45,960 nucleotides of DNA from Deltaproteobacteria bacterium (GTDB lineage: Bacteria > Desulfobacterota > Deferrimicrobia > Deferrimicrobiales > Deferrimicrobiaceae). This document shows, one piece after another, positions 8,204 through 16,648 of this stretch (position 1 is its first letter; each line of letters opens with the position of its first letter). The notes under the pieces were generated by a model. That model was not told the origin of the DNA and made no database searches. It saw only the letters and a list, made by a program, of their open reading frames with translations. The stretch covers positions 1-45,960 of the forward strand of contig JAKALO010000005.1 of NCBI GenBank assembly GCA_021824125.1. Direction: 5' to 3'. Position numbers and translations under genes: made by a program.

Positions 8204-8231
8204 TTGACATAAATTGGTGGGTAGGTATCAT
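8204..8231 (+). promoter_or_regulatory. Sigma70-type promoter for XRE-pilMNOPQ
   Basis: TTGACA (8204-8209) is a perfect -35 and is followed after 16 bases by TATCAT (8226-8231), five of six matches to the -10. Transcription would begin near 8238 and read into the XRE gene and pilM. This is the clearest promoter in the window for the pilus assembly operon. Confidence 0.7.
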
Positions 8232-8296
8232 TTCCCTCAGGTCCAGGACCGCTTGTGGAAACCAGGCGGATTCGCGCGGGTCGACCGGGGGATTCG

Positions 8297-8536
8297 GTGA
8301 CGGTGCTGAAGGAACGAAAGGTGAAGGCGAAATCGGAGGCGAACAACGTCCGTAAAATTCGCGAAGGGCTTCTCATGAGCAAGGCCGAGCTCGCCAGGCG
8401 CGCGGGGCTTTCGGTCCTGACCATCGACCGCGTGGAGAAGGGAATGACCTGCCGGATGGATACGAAGAGGAAGATCATCCTGTCCCTGGGCTTGCAGCTT
8501 TCCGACCGGGACAAGGTGTTCATCAGGGAAGACTAA
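8297..8536 (+). CDS. XRE-family helix-turn-helix regulator
   Basis: 79 residues from GTG 8297. A basic N-terminal segment leads into NNVRKIREGLLMSKAELARRAGLSVLTIDRVEKGMTC, a classic lambda-repressor/XRE five-helix domain in which SKAELARRAGLS and VLTIDRVEKG form the helix-turn-helix. There is no separate ligand or dimerisation domain. GTG 8297 is preferred because GGGGGA sits just before it. GTG 8255 would add 14 residues that do not look family-like. The gene lies between the TTGACA promoter and pilM, only 17 bases before pilM, so it is likely the first gene of the pilus operon. It could be autoregulatory through the upstream palindrome (inference). Confidence 0.75.
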   Translation: MTVLKERKVKAKSEANNVRKIREGLLMSKAELARRAGLSVLTIDRVEKGMTCRMDTKRKIILSLGLQLSDRDKVFIRED

Positions 8537-8553
8537 AGGGCGCGGGAGCGGCA

Positions 8554-9615
8554 ATGGGACTCTTCGGATCGAAGGAGCTGATCGGCCTCGACATCGGGTC
8601 CAGTTCGATCAAGCTTGCCCATGTAAAGGCGTCGGGGAACGCGTACAGCGTGAGGAAGTTCGGCGTTTTCCCCCTGCCGCCTGACGCGATCGTGGACGGG
8701 GCCATCATGGACCACTCCTCCGTGATCGAGGGGGTGAAGACGGCCCTCAGGGAACTCAAGGTGAAGGAGAAGGAGGTGGCCACCTCCCTTTCCGGGCACT
8801 CGGTGATCATCAAGAAAGTCGTGCTCCCGACGACCACCCCGGAGGAACTCGAGGAGTCGATCCAGTGGGAAGTCGAGCAGTACATCCCCTTCGACATCAA
8901 GGACGTCAAGATCGATTTCCAGGTGATCGGGCCCCTCAAGGAAGATCCCTCCAAGATGGACGTCCTCCTGGTGGCGGTCAAGACCGACCTGGTGAACGAC
9001 TACATTTCGGTGGTCAAGGACGCGGGCCTGTCCCCGGCTATCATGGACATCGATTCCATCGCCGCGGGGAACGCCTTCGAGTTCTGCCACCCGGTGTCCG
9101 ACGAGCAGGTTCCCATGGTGATCAACGTGGGGGCCTCCTTCATGAACGTCAATATCCTCCACACCGGGGTGCCGCTCTTCACGCGCGACGTCCCGATGGG
9201 GGGAGGGATGTACACCTCGGAGATCCAGAAGCAGCTTGCCGTCAGCTTCGAGACGGCGGAAGCGCTGAAGATCGGCGCGAAGGATGCCGGGGACCGCGCG
9301 GGAAAACTCACCGAGGTCATGAAGACGGTTTCCAACATCCTGGCCACGGAGGCCCAGCGGTCCTATAACTTCTTCTCCGCCACCTATCCCGACCGGCTCG
9401 TCACGAAGGTGTACCTCACCGGGGGGGCGGCGAAGTCCCGGTTCCTCAAGGAGATGATGGGGGAGAAGGTCGGGGTGGAGGTCGAGATCTTCAACCCCTT
9501 CGAGGGGCTTTCGGTGGATGAGCGCCTGGTGGATCCCGCGGTGGTGTCGCAGTACAGCACGGCCGCGACGGTTGCCGTGGGACTGGCGCTGCGGAACCTG
9601 GAGGACCGGCGATGA
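8554..9615 (+). CDS. pilM: Type IV pilus assembly protein PilM
   Basis: 353 residues, the usual family length. PilM is a cytoplasmic actin/FtsA-fold ATPase that binds the N-terminus of PilN and links the inner-membrane alignment complex to the cytoplasmic motor. The actin-like phosphate-1 motif LIGLDIGSSSIKLAHVK is at the start. SIQWEVEQYIPFDIKDVKIDF and the MVINVGASFMNVNI phosphate-2-like strand follow, with VYLTGGAAKSRFL (adenosine motif) near 290. It starts the pilMNOPQ run. Its stop overlaps the pilN start (ATGA). Confidence 0.95.
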   Translation: MGLFGSKELIGLDIGSSSIKLAHVKASGNAYSVRKFGVFPLPPDAIVDGAIMDHSSVIEGVKTALRELKVKEKEVATSLSGHSVIIKKVVLPTTTPEELEESIQWEVEQYIPFDIKDVKIDFQVIGPLKEDPSKMDVLLVAVKTDLVNDYISVVKDAGLSPAIMDIDSIAAGNAFEFCHPVSDEQVPMVINVGASFMNVNILHTGVPLFTRDVPMGGGMYTSEIQKQLAVSFETAEALKIGAKDAGDRAGKLTEVMKTVSNILATEAQRSYNFFSATYPDRLVTKVYLTGGAAKSRFLKEMMGEKVGVEVEIFNPFEGLSVDERLVDPAVVSQYSTAATVAVGLALRNLEDRR

Positions 9616-10151
9616 TCCGCGTAAACCTGATCCGGGGCAAGAGGAAAAAGCGCAGGGAGTTCAACCTCAATTTCTTCTATGTTCTCCTCCCGGTCCTGGT
9701 TCTTGCGGGGCTGTTCCTCTACCACCGGATGTTGACCGGCAGGATCGTGACCCTGGAGGCCAATATCCAGAAGGCCTCGAACGATATCGCACGCCTGAAA
9801 AAGGAGATCGGGGAGGTCGAGAAATTCAAGGCGCGCAAGGCGGAGCTGCAGAAGAAGGTGGATATCATATCGAACCTGAATACCGGCAGGACACTCCCCG
9901 TGAAGATGTTCGAGTCCCTCTCGGCCGCGCTTCCGGAAAAGTGCTGGATCGACAAGCTCACCTTGAGCAAGGACAGGAAGGTAAGCATCTCCGGAATCGC
10001 CTTGAACAACCATACCATCGCGAATTTCATGACGGCTCTGGGGCAGGAAGGGCGTTTCCAGAACGTGGTGCTGGGGTCGGCGGACCAGACGACGGTCATG
10101 GGCGTAAAGCTGATGCGGTTCAGCTTGACGTTCCAGGCGTCGCAAAATTGA
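9612..10151 (+). CDS. pilN: Type IV pilus assembly protein PilN
   Basis: 179 residues. The N-terminal sequence MIRVNLIRGKRKKR is the conserved INLLP-like cytoplasmic segment that docks into PilM. One membrane helix follows (about 19-36, FYVLLPVLVLAGLFLYH), then a coiled coil (40-85) and a ferredoxin-like periplasmic domain containing CWIDKLTLSKDRKVSISG. PilN forms a heterodimer with PilO in the periplasm. It overlaps pilM by four bases and is separated from pilO by 25 bases. Confidence 0.93.
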   Translation: MIRVNLIRGKRKKRREFNLNFFYVLLPVLVLAGLFLYHRMLTGRIVTLEANIQKASNDIARLKKEIGEVEKFKARKAELQKKVDIISNLNTGRTLPVKMFESLSAALPEKCWIDKLTLSKDRKVSISGIALNNHTIANFMTALGQEGRFQNVVLGSADQTTVMGVKLMRFSLTFQASQN

Positions 10152-10176
10152 CGGGACGTTTCAGCGAGGTGTCGGG

Positions 10177-10794
10177 ATGGCGTTGAAATTAGGCAATTTT
10201 GCGAATGTCCCGCCGAAAAAGAAGGCGTTCCTCATGGGGCTGGTGTGCCTCATGATGGGAGTGGGGTACTATTATCTCTTTTACAGCTCGGCGTCCGTGC
10301 AAATCGCCGGCCTCGAGAAGAAGCTCGCGGAGCTGGAGCACGAGATCAAGCAGCAGGAAGTCATAGCCAAAAACCTCCCGTCGTTCAAGCTGGAGGTCAG
10401 CCGGCTGGAGGAGCAGCTTGCCCTCCTTCTCGAGCAGCTTCCCAACTCCGCGGAAATCCCAAGCCTGCTGAAAAACATCTCCGACCTGGGAAAGGAGTCC
10501 GGCCTCGAATTTCTCAAGTTCGCCCCGGCGGTGGAGGCGCGCAAGGACTTCTACGCGGAAATTCCCGTGTCGATCACGGTGAACGGAAACTACCACAGTT
10601 TCGTCCTGTTCACGGACAAGGTCAGCAACCTTCCGCGGATCGTGAACATCGCCGACATCGCCTTCTCGAACCCTAAACCGGAGACCGATGACAGCTTCTC
10701 GGTGAACGTCACCTGCACCGCGACCACGTTCCGCTTCCTGGAGCAGGCGCTGCAGGAAACCTCCGGGGGAGCTGCAAAAGGGAAAGCAAAATGA
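10177..10794 (+). CDS. pilO: Type IV pilus assembly protein PilO
   Basis: 205 residues. A short cytoplasmic N-terminus leads to a membrane helix (about 19-36, MGLVCLMMGVGYYYLFY). A heptad-like coiled coil follows (40-95, rich in Glu/Lys/Gln), then the PilO ferredoxin-like fold with LPNSAEIPSLLKNISDLGKE and IPVSITVNGNYHSFVLFTDKV, both typical of the family. It pairs with PilN and binds the lipoprotein PilP. Its stop overlaps the pilP start (ATGA). Confidence 0.93.
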   Translation: MALKLGNFANVPPKKKAFLMGLVCLMMGVGYYYLFYSSASVQIAGLEKKLAELEHEIKQQEVIAKNLPSFKLEVSRLEEQLALLLEQLPNSAEIPSLLKNISDLGKESGLEFLKFAPAVEARKDFYAEIPVSITVNGNYHSFVLFTDKVSNLPRIVNIADIAFSNPKPETDDSFSVNVTCTATTFRFLEQALQETSGGAAKGKAK

Positions 10795-11333
10795 CGCGAA
10801 CGACCGTGCGATCCTTGCTGATCCTGACCGTTGCGACGGGTTTGTTCGCGACGGGGTTCGCGGGATGCTCGAAGGAAGAGCCCCAGCCCCAGTCGGTGGT
10901 GAAGAAAACCGTTCCCAAGGCGCAGGCCAAGGCGGCGGAAGGCCCCAGGCCGGCGGAGACGCCTGCGGCAAAGCCCGTCGTGGTCCTTTACGACCCTGCC
11001 GGAAAGCGGGACCCCTTCATGCCGTTCCTGAAGGCCGCGCCGAAGTCGATCATCGCGCTGGGGGATTCCACGCCTCCCTTGCAGCGGTTTGAACTTGGCG
11101 AACTGAAGTTCGTCGGGGTGATCTGGGGAGGGAAAAAGGTCTTCGGCCTCGTCGAGGACCGGGAGGGCAAGGGGTACACGGTGACCGTCGGGACGAGGAT
11201 CGGCCGCGGCGGGGGCATTGTGACGCTGATAACGCAGGGAGAGATCCTCGTCAAGGAAGAATTCACCGATTTGTCGGGGACGAGGATCGCCAGGGAGAGT
11301 TCCATGAAGCTACAGAATGCAGGAGGAAAATGA
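10791..11333 (+). CDS. pilP: Type IV pilus lipoprotein PilP
   Basis: 180 residues. A lipoprotein signal (residues 1-25) ends in the lipobox FAGC, so the mature protein should carry a lipidated Cys. A Pro/Ala/Lys-rich flexible linker follows (27-65), then the PilP beta domain starting at YDPAGKRDPFMPF, with LKFVGVIWGGKKVFGLVEDR and YTVTVGTRIGRGGG. PilP bridges the PilN/PilO dimer to the N0 domain of the secretin PilQ. It overlaps pilQ by four bases, and the AGGAGG inside its last codons serves pilQ. Confidence 0.93.
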   Translation: MTRTTVRSLLILTVATGLFATGFAGCSKEEPQPQSVVKKTVPKAQAKAAEGPRPAETPAAKPVVVLYDPAGKRDPFMPFLKAAPKSIIALGDSTPPLQRFELGELKFVGVIWGGKKVFGLVEDREGKGYTVTVGTRIGRGGGIVTLITQGEILVKEEFTDLSGTRIARESSMKLQNAGGK

Positions 11334-13612
11334 CGATGAACCTGTTCCGGGGGATGCGGGCGCACAAGCGTTACCCGGTCTGGCCGACCGCCTTGGTCCT
11401 TCTGGCGATTCTGGTGGTTGCCCCTTCACGGCTTATTGCCGGGGAGACGGAGAAACCTGTTATCCCCGGCGGGAGCGTCAGGGAGGTCACGGTTTCCAGG
11501 ACGCCTTATTACACCAACATAGAGGCAGTGGTCGACGGGAAGATCGAGAACTACAACTCCTTCAAGCTCAACGACCCGTTCCGGATCGTTGTCGACATCT
11601 GGGGCGTCTCGAAAGGCGCGGCCGCGCCGGATATCGCGGTCGATACCCCCCAGGTGAAATCGGTGAAGGTATCCCAGCAGGGGGACAAGCTCCGGCTCCT
11701 GGTGGAGACACCCGAGGATCGCCCGCTGCCGTTCCTTGTCACCACGGAGGGGGGGAAGCTGGTTCTCTCAGTCGGTGGCGGCCAGGAAGAAAAAGTGACC
11801 AGCATGGACCGCGTCGAGGAGGGCAGGCAGGCCGCCGTCAAGGCGCCCGGCATCCTGGGAATCGACCTGGAAGACCTTCCCGACGCGTCTAACGTTGTGG
11901 TCACGACCTCCGGCGAGGTCGTATACCAGGAAGTCAAAAAAGAGGGAAGCGTCACGCTGGTTTTTCCCGCCGCATCGGCGGAAAAGGGCCTGATGAGGGA
12001 GATCGACGCCAGGAAATTCGGCATCCCCGTGACGAGGATCCTACCCGCCGCCGGCAAGAAGGGGGTAACCGTGGCCGTCTCTTTTGCCGCCGGTTCCTCC
12101 TACACGGTGGAAAAACGCGGGGACGCGGTGGTGGTTTCCTTCACCAAGAAGCCTGGCGGGCAGCAGGAGACCCAGGTGGTGGCGAAACTTGCCGAAGTAA
12201 AGGGTAGTGCGCCGCAGCCCGCAGTCCCGCAGGAAGCCGGCCCGGCCATGCCGCCGGGGAACGCGGAAACCAACACGCAAAAGTGGGGGTTCGCGGTCCG
12301 GGGTTCGGGAGACCAGCGTAAATACGTCGGCCAGAGGATCTCGCTGGACTTCAAGGACGCGGACATCCTCAACGTGTTCCGCATCATCGCCGAGGTGAGC
12401 AACCTCAACATCGTCACGGGGGACGACGTGAAGGGGAGGGTCACCCTCCGGCTGATCAACGTTCCCTGGGACCAGGCCCTGGACCTTGTTCTTCAGTCCA
12501 AGGCGCTCGGTGTCAGGCAGGAGGGCAACGTTCTTCGCATCGCTCCCCTGGCCACGATCCGGACGGAAGAGAAGGGCCGGCTCGACGCCCAGAAAGAGGT
12601 GGACAAGCTCAAGGCGACGCTCGAGGGGGTGGTCGAGACCATTCCCGTAAGCTACAGCAAGGCCTCCGAACTCCAGGGGAAGGTCAAGGACCTCCTGTCG
12701 GAGGGAGGAAAAATCCAGGTAGACGACCGTACGAACACGATCATAATCCGGGACTTGAGCAAAAACGTCGAGGATGTCCGGGCGCTCATAGCCAGGCTCG
12801 ACACGGCTACTCCACAGGTGTTGATCGAGGCGAGGATCGTCGAAGTGGACACGTCGTTCTCCCGCGAACTCGGCGTCCAGTGGGGAGGTTCCTGGAGCAG
12901 CTACGGAAGTACCCGGGTCGGAATCACCGGTGTCCAGGATTCCATCGGGGCCCCCAATCCCGGGCTGTCTCTCACCAACGCGACGCCGTACACGGCCGCC
13001 ACCACTCCGCCGAGCTATGCGGTCAACCTGCCGGCCACCATAGGGTTGGGTGCCGGCAGCGGGATCAGTTTCGGCATCCTCCGTGACAACCTGCGTCTGG
13101 ACCTTTCCCTGTCGGCCCTCGAGGCCTCGAACAAGGGCCGCGTGATCTCGTCTCCCAAGGTGATCACGATCGACAACAAGGAGGCCCTGATCGAGCAGGG
13201 GACCCAGATCCCGTACTCGACGGTTTCCGCTTCCGGGACGAACACGCAGTTCATCGACGCAACGTTGAGCCTGAAGGTGACTCCCCACATCACACCGGAC
13301 GGCGGCGTCATCATGAAGCTGGAGGCGAAGAACGACTCCCAGGGCGAAGTGGGGGCTTCCGGCCAGCCCGCGATCAACAAGAAGAAAGCCACCACCGAGG
13401 TGCTGGTCCGCGACGGCGAGACCGCCGTTATCGGGGGGATTCTCCAGATCACGCGAAAGGAGAACCAGGTGGCCGTACCCTGGCTCTCGAAGATCCCCGT
13501 CCTCGGCTACCTGTTCCGCAAGGACACCAACCAGGCGGTCAACCGGGAGCTGCTCATTTTCATCACCCCGAAGATACTGAAACAGGAGACGTCGCAGGCC
13601 AAGACATCCTGA
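11330..13612 (+). CDS. pilQ: Type IV pilus secretin PilQ
   Basis: 760 residues, forming the outer-membrane pore for the pilus. A signal peptide covers about 1-38. AMIN-type beta domains (about 48-270) bind peptidoglycan. A Pro-rich linker leads to the N0/STN domain (RISLDFKDADILNVFRIIAE, about 335-405) and the N1 KH-like domain (about 435-505). The secretin core ends with VPWLSKIPVLGYLFRKD and LLIFITPKIL. The start is ATG 11330, with ATG 11336 nearly equivalent; AGGAGG lies at 11322. It is the last gene of the operon and is followed by a strong terminator. Confidence 0.96.
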   Translation: MTMNLFRGMRAHKRYPVWPTALVLLAILVVAPSRLIAGETEKPVIPGGSVREVTVSRTPYYTNIEAVVDGKIENYNSFKLNDPFRIVVDIWGVSKGAAAPDIAVDTPQVKSVKVSQQGDKLRLLVETPEDRPLPFLVTTEGGKLVLSVGGGQEEKVTSMDRVEEGRQAAVKAPGILGIDLEDLPDASNVVVTTSGEVVYQEVKKEGSVTLVFPAASAEKGLMREIDARKFGIPVTRILPAAGKKGVTVAVSFAAGSSYTVEKRGDAVVVSFTKKPGGQQETQVVAKLAEVKGSAPQPAVPQEAGPAMPPGNAETNTQKWGFAVRGSGDQRKYVGQRISLDFKDADILNVFRIIAEVSNLNIVTGDDVKGRVTLRLINVPWDQALDLVLQSKALGVRQEGNVLRIAPLATIRTEEKGRLDAQKEVDKLKATLEGVVETIPVSYSKASELQGKVKDLLSEGGKIQVDDRTNTIIIRDLSKNVEDVRALIARLDTATPQVLIEARIVEVDTSFSRELGVQWGGSWSSYGSTRVGITGVQDSIGAPNPGLSLTNATPYTAATTPPSYAVNLPATIGLGAGSGISFGILRDNLRLDLSLSALEASNKGRVISSPKVITIDNKEALIEQGTQIPYSTVSASGTNTQFIDATLSLKVTPHITPDGGVIMKLEAKNDSQGEVGASGQPAINKKKATTEVLVRDGETAVIGGILQITRKENQVAVPWLSKIPVLGYLFRKDTNQAVNRELLIFITPKILKQETSQAKTS

Positions 13613-13637
13613 TCGGGGCATAGCCGGATCCAAACCG

Positions 13638-13674
13638 GAGCACCTGGTCGCAGGGACCGGGTGCTCTTTTTTTT
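13638..13674 (+). terminator. Rho-independent terminator after pilQ
   Basis: GAGCACCTGGTC and GACCGGGTGCTC pair into a 12-bp stem (one G-T wobble) with a five-base loop, followed directly by eight T. It closes the pilMNOPQ operon just before the aroC ribosome site. Confidence 0.93.
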
Positions 13675-13683
13675 AAGGAGGGG
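13675..13683 (+). promoter_or_regulatory. aroC: Strong ribosome binding site that fixes the aroC start
   Basis: AAGGAGGGG lies immediately after the terminator T-run and five bases before the ATA at 13689. It is near-perfect and well spaced for initiation at that ATA, but far too distant (over 50 bases) for the next GTG in frame at 13740. Confidence 0.75.
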
Positions 13684-13688
13684 ACGCC

Positions 13689-14882
13689 ATAGGAACCTTC
13701 ACCTATCGGACCGCGGGCGAGACACACGGCCCGGCCCTGGTGGCCGTGGTGGAAGGGTTGCCCGCCGGCGTTTCCGTCCGCGCGGAGGGCATCAACCGGG
13801 AACTCGCCCGCCGGCAGGTCGGCTACGGCCGCGGAGAGCGGATGAAGATCGAGCGGGACGAGGTTGAGATCCTGTCCGGCGTCCGGTTCGGAAAGACGCT
13901 CGGGGGTCCCGTGGGCCTGCTCATAAGAAACCGGGACTGGGTGAACTGGCGGGAGAAGATGGCGGCAACGGGGAGCGGAAGGGGAATCGATCCCCTTTCG
14001 ACCGCGCGACCGGGTCACGCGGACCTCGCGGGGGCGCTGAAATACGGCCACGGGGACGTACGGAACGTCCTGGAGCGGGCAAGCGCCAGGGAGACGGCCG
14101 CGCGGGTCGCCGCGTCCTCGCTGGCGCGTGGTTTCCTGGAGCAGGTAGGCGTGCGTGTCGCCGGCCATGTCCTCTCGATCGGGAAAATCCGGGTGCCGCG
14201 GGACGTCGAAGGGGATTGGGACAGCGCGGTGCGGTCGGAGAGGAGCGAGTTGCGGATGGCCGATCCCGTCGCGGCCGGCCGCGCGGCGAGCCTGATAGAT
14301 CGTGCGAGGAAGGCGGGCACCTCGGCGGGCGGGATCGTGGAGGCGATCGCGAAGGGAGTCCCGCCGGGGCTTGGGTCGTACGTATCCATGGACCGGAGGC
14401 TCGATGCGCGGCTGGGACAGGCCGTCATGAGCATCCCGGCGGTCAAGGGGGTGGAGATCGGCGGCGGATTCGGGCTTTCCGCTCTCCCCGGCGACCGGGT
14501 CCACGACGAGGTTTTTCCGGGCAGGAGGCGTGGGAACAGGCTGTTCGGCGACGTTTCCCTCCCTTTCCACCGCAAGACCAACCGGGCGGGAGGACTCGAG
14601 GGGGGGGTGAGCAACGGGGAGTTCGTAATAGTGCGCGCGGCCATGAAGCCGATCCCCACGCAGTCAAGGCCCCTCCGGACGGTGGTCATCGGGACATGGA
14701 AGCGGGCCGCCGCCCATCGGGAACGCAGCGACGTCTGCGCGGTTCCGGCGTGCTCGGTCGTCGTGGAGGCGATGACGGCGGTTGTGCTCGCGGACGCCTT
14801 CCTGGAAAAATTCGGTGGGGATTCGATGCGGGAAATCCAATATAATTATGCCCGTTACCTGCGGGATATAGGTGCCCGATGA
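13689..14882 (+). CDS. aroC: Chorismate synthase AroC, apparently starting at ATA
   Basis: 397 residues from ATA 13689. It converts 5-enolpyruvylshikimate-3-phosphate to chorismate using reduced FMN. The N-terminus reads (M)GTFTYRTAGETHGPAL, and GETHG is the conserved GESHG signature with the active-site His. That signature lies upstream of the first standard in-frame start (GTG 13740), and an in-frame TAA stands at 13674. No ATG, GTG or TTG occurs between, so translation must begin at a non-standard codon, best placed at ATA. Later motifs include RPGHADLAGALKYGHGDVRNVLERASARET and GGGFG. The stop overlaps aroB (ATGA). A sequencing or assembly error changing ATG to ATA is the alternative. Confidence 0.93.
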   Translation: MGTFTYRTAGETHGPALVAVVEGLPAGVSVRAEGINRELARRQVGYGRGERMKIERDEVEILSGVRFGKTLGGPVGLLIRNRDWVNWREKMAATGSGRGIDPLSTARPGHADLAGALKYGHGDVRNVLERASARETAARVAASSLARGFLEQVGVRVAGHVLSIGKIRVPRDVEGDWDSAVRSERSELRMADPVAAGRAASLIDRARKAGTSAGGIVEAIAKGVPPGLGSYVSMDRRLDARLGQAVMSIPAVKGVEIGGGFGLSALPGDRVHDEVFPGRRRGNRLFGDVSLPFHRKTNRAGGLEGGVSNGEFVIVRAAMKPIPTQSRPLRTVVIGTWKRAAAHRERSDVCAVPACSVVVEAMTAVVLADAFLEKFGGDSMREIQYNYARYLRDIGAR

Positions 14883-16648
14883 ACGGGGGCGGGAAGGAGA
14901 GGTCGGTGAGCTCCGACATCATCACGGTGGCGCTGGGGGAGCGCACCTACGACATCTTCTTCGGGGAAGGGATCTACCCGTTGTTCCAGGAATGGATATG
15001 CCGTTTCTATCCGGGCGGAGCGGTGTACGTGATCACGGACCGGAACGTCGCCTCCATCTACGGAGAGGACATCCACCGGTGGCTCTCCGGCATCCCCCAT
15101 CATATCCATGCGATCGAACCGGGCGAGGACGCGAAAAACTGGGAGACGATACGCGGCATCTACGCTTTCCTGGCCCAGGGGAACGCGGATCGGGAGGCGC
15201 TCGTGGTGGCTTTCGGCGGCGGTGTCGTGGGGGACCTGGCCGGATTCGCGGCCGCCACCTACCTCCGGGGCGTCCCGTACCTGCAGATCCCGACGACCCT
15301 GGTTTCCCAGGTGGACAGCAGCGTCGGGGGGAAGACCGGTTTCAACCTCCAGGAGGGCAAGAACCTGGTCGGCGCGTTCCACCAGCCGCGCGCCGTATTC
15401 ATAGACCACGGCTTCCTGCGCACCCTGGACGACCGGAACCTGCGGTCCGGCATGGCGGAGGTGGTCAAGTCCGCGATAGCCGGCGACGCGGTCCTCTGGG
15501 AGAAGCTTTGCGCCATGGGGTCCCGGTGGAGAGCGATGTCCGGCCGGGAATGGCACGACGTCATCCAACGGGCGGTCGCCTTCAAGTCGTCCGTCGTGGA
15601 AAGAGACGAGAGGGAATCGTCGATCCGCCGGATTCTGAACCTGGGGCACACCATCGGGCACGCCCTGGAACAGGCCGCCGGTTACGGGAACCTTCTCCAC
15701 GGGGAAGCCGTGGGTATGGGGCTCGCGTGGGAGGCGATATTCTCCCGCCGACTGGGCGTGACCCCCCCGGAGGTCGATGAGAGGCTTTTTTACCTGATGA
15801 AGGAGATCGGTTTCGCGCTGGACGACCCGTCGCTTCCGCTCACCTCGATCGCGGGGGCGATCGGGATGGACAAGAAACGGATCGTTTCGGAATTGGAGAT
15901 GCCGATGGTGGTCTCCCCGGGCGAATGCGTCATGAGACGCCTCCCGCTCTCCCAGCTGCGGAAGGAGCTGCCCGGGATACGGGCGGAGATCCTGCAGAGA
16001 GGCCGGGAAGCCGCCATCGATTCGGCGGGAGAGAGGGAGCTCCTGGCGATGATCGAGAAGGGGGACCTGCCGGCGGCGACCGCGATCCTCGAGCGCCGCG
16101 TGGGGGCGACCCCGCAGGACCTGCGGGCGATGGTGCTGCTCGCGGAGGCCTATCTCCGGTCAGGCAAGCACGTCGGCGCCTGGGAGATGATCAAGGAGGC
16201 CCTGCAGCAGTACCCGGCGGACCCCCGGACCCAGCGCGTCGCGCGCGAGATCGAGAAGGAGCTTCGGCGTTATCACGAAAAAGAAGGCGATGTGCTGCCT
16301 CCGCCGCTGGAGGACGTGATCATCCTGGAGGGCGGGGTGTTCGAAATCCGTTCCGCCGACCCGTCGCCGGGCATCGCGGAGGACACCCCCGGGTCCCCCG
16401 AACCGGAGCCGGAGGCCCCGCCCGCCTCCGCCGTACGGACAATCACGATGGCCAACGTCTGCTGGGAGCAGGGCGAAAAGGAGATCGCGCGGCGGATCGT
16501 CGACGAAATTCTGGAGCGGGACCCGGGGAATCCGCGCGCCCTGGAATGGAAGGCAACCCACGAGGAGCGGACGGCCGATGCCATGCTGACCGTCTTTCTC
16601 GATGCGATCGCGAAGGAGTACGGATATGACCTTTCGGGACCTCATTGA
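14879..16648 (+). CDS. aroB: 3-Dehydroquinate synthase AroB with C-terminal TPR extension
   Basis: 589 residues, against about 350-370 for AroB. Residues 1 to about 375 are a complete enzyme converting DAHP to 3-dehydroquinate with NAD and a divalent metal: VAFGGGVVGDLAGFAAATY, PTTLVSQVDSSVGGKTG, GMAEVVKSA, LGHTIGHALE and LLHGEAVGMG. Residues 376-589 are extra. They hold TPR-like helices (AATAILERRV, LLAEAYLRSGKHVGAWEMI, YPADPRT), an acidic Pro-rich linker, and one more TPR-like pair (WEQGEKEIARRIVDEILERD, PGNPRA). The frame is continuous, so this reads as a fusion. An internal ATG at 16049 with GAGGGAG upstream could also make the TPR part alone. Its 3' end overlaps the Roadblock gene. Confidence 0.93.
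   Translation: MNGGGKERSVSSDIITVALGERTYDIFFGEGIYPLFQEWICRFYPGGAVYVITDRNVASIYGEDIHRWLSGIPHHIHAIEPGEDAKNWETIRGIYAFLAQGNADREALVVAFGGGVVGDLAGFAAATYLRGVPYLQIPTTLVSQVDSSVGGKTGFNLQEGKNLVGAFHQPRAVFIDHGFLRTLDDRNLRSGMAEVVKSAIAGDAVLWEKLCAMGSRWRAMSGREWHDVIQRAVAFKSSVVERDERESSIRRILNLGHTIGHALEQAAGYGNLLHGEAVGMGLAWEAIFSRRLGVTPPEVDERLFYLMKEIGFALDDPSLPLTSIAGAIGMDKKRIVSELEMPMVVSPGECVMRRLPLSQLRKELPGIRAEILQRGREAAIDSAGERELLAMIEKGDLPAATAILERRVGATPQDLRAMVLLAEAYLRSGKHVGAWEMIKEALQQYPADPRTQRVAREIEKELRRYHEKEGDVLPPPLEDVIILEGGVFEIRSADPSPGIAEDTPGSPEPEPEAPPASAVRTITMANVCWEQGEKEIARRIVDEILERDPGNPRALEWKATHEERTADAMLTVFLDAIAKEYGYDLSGPH

Noticed and set aside
12041-13633. 530-codon minus-strand frame opposite pilQ
   Set aside because: Same codon-bias shadow; no recognisable motif or ribosome site, and pilQ covers it fully.
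13740-14882. aroC starting at GTG 13740
   Set aside because: It would drop the conserved TAGETHG active-site segment and has no ribosome site, whereas a strong one precedes ATA 13689.
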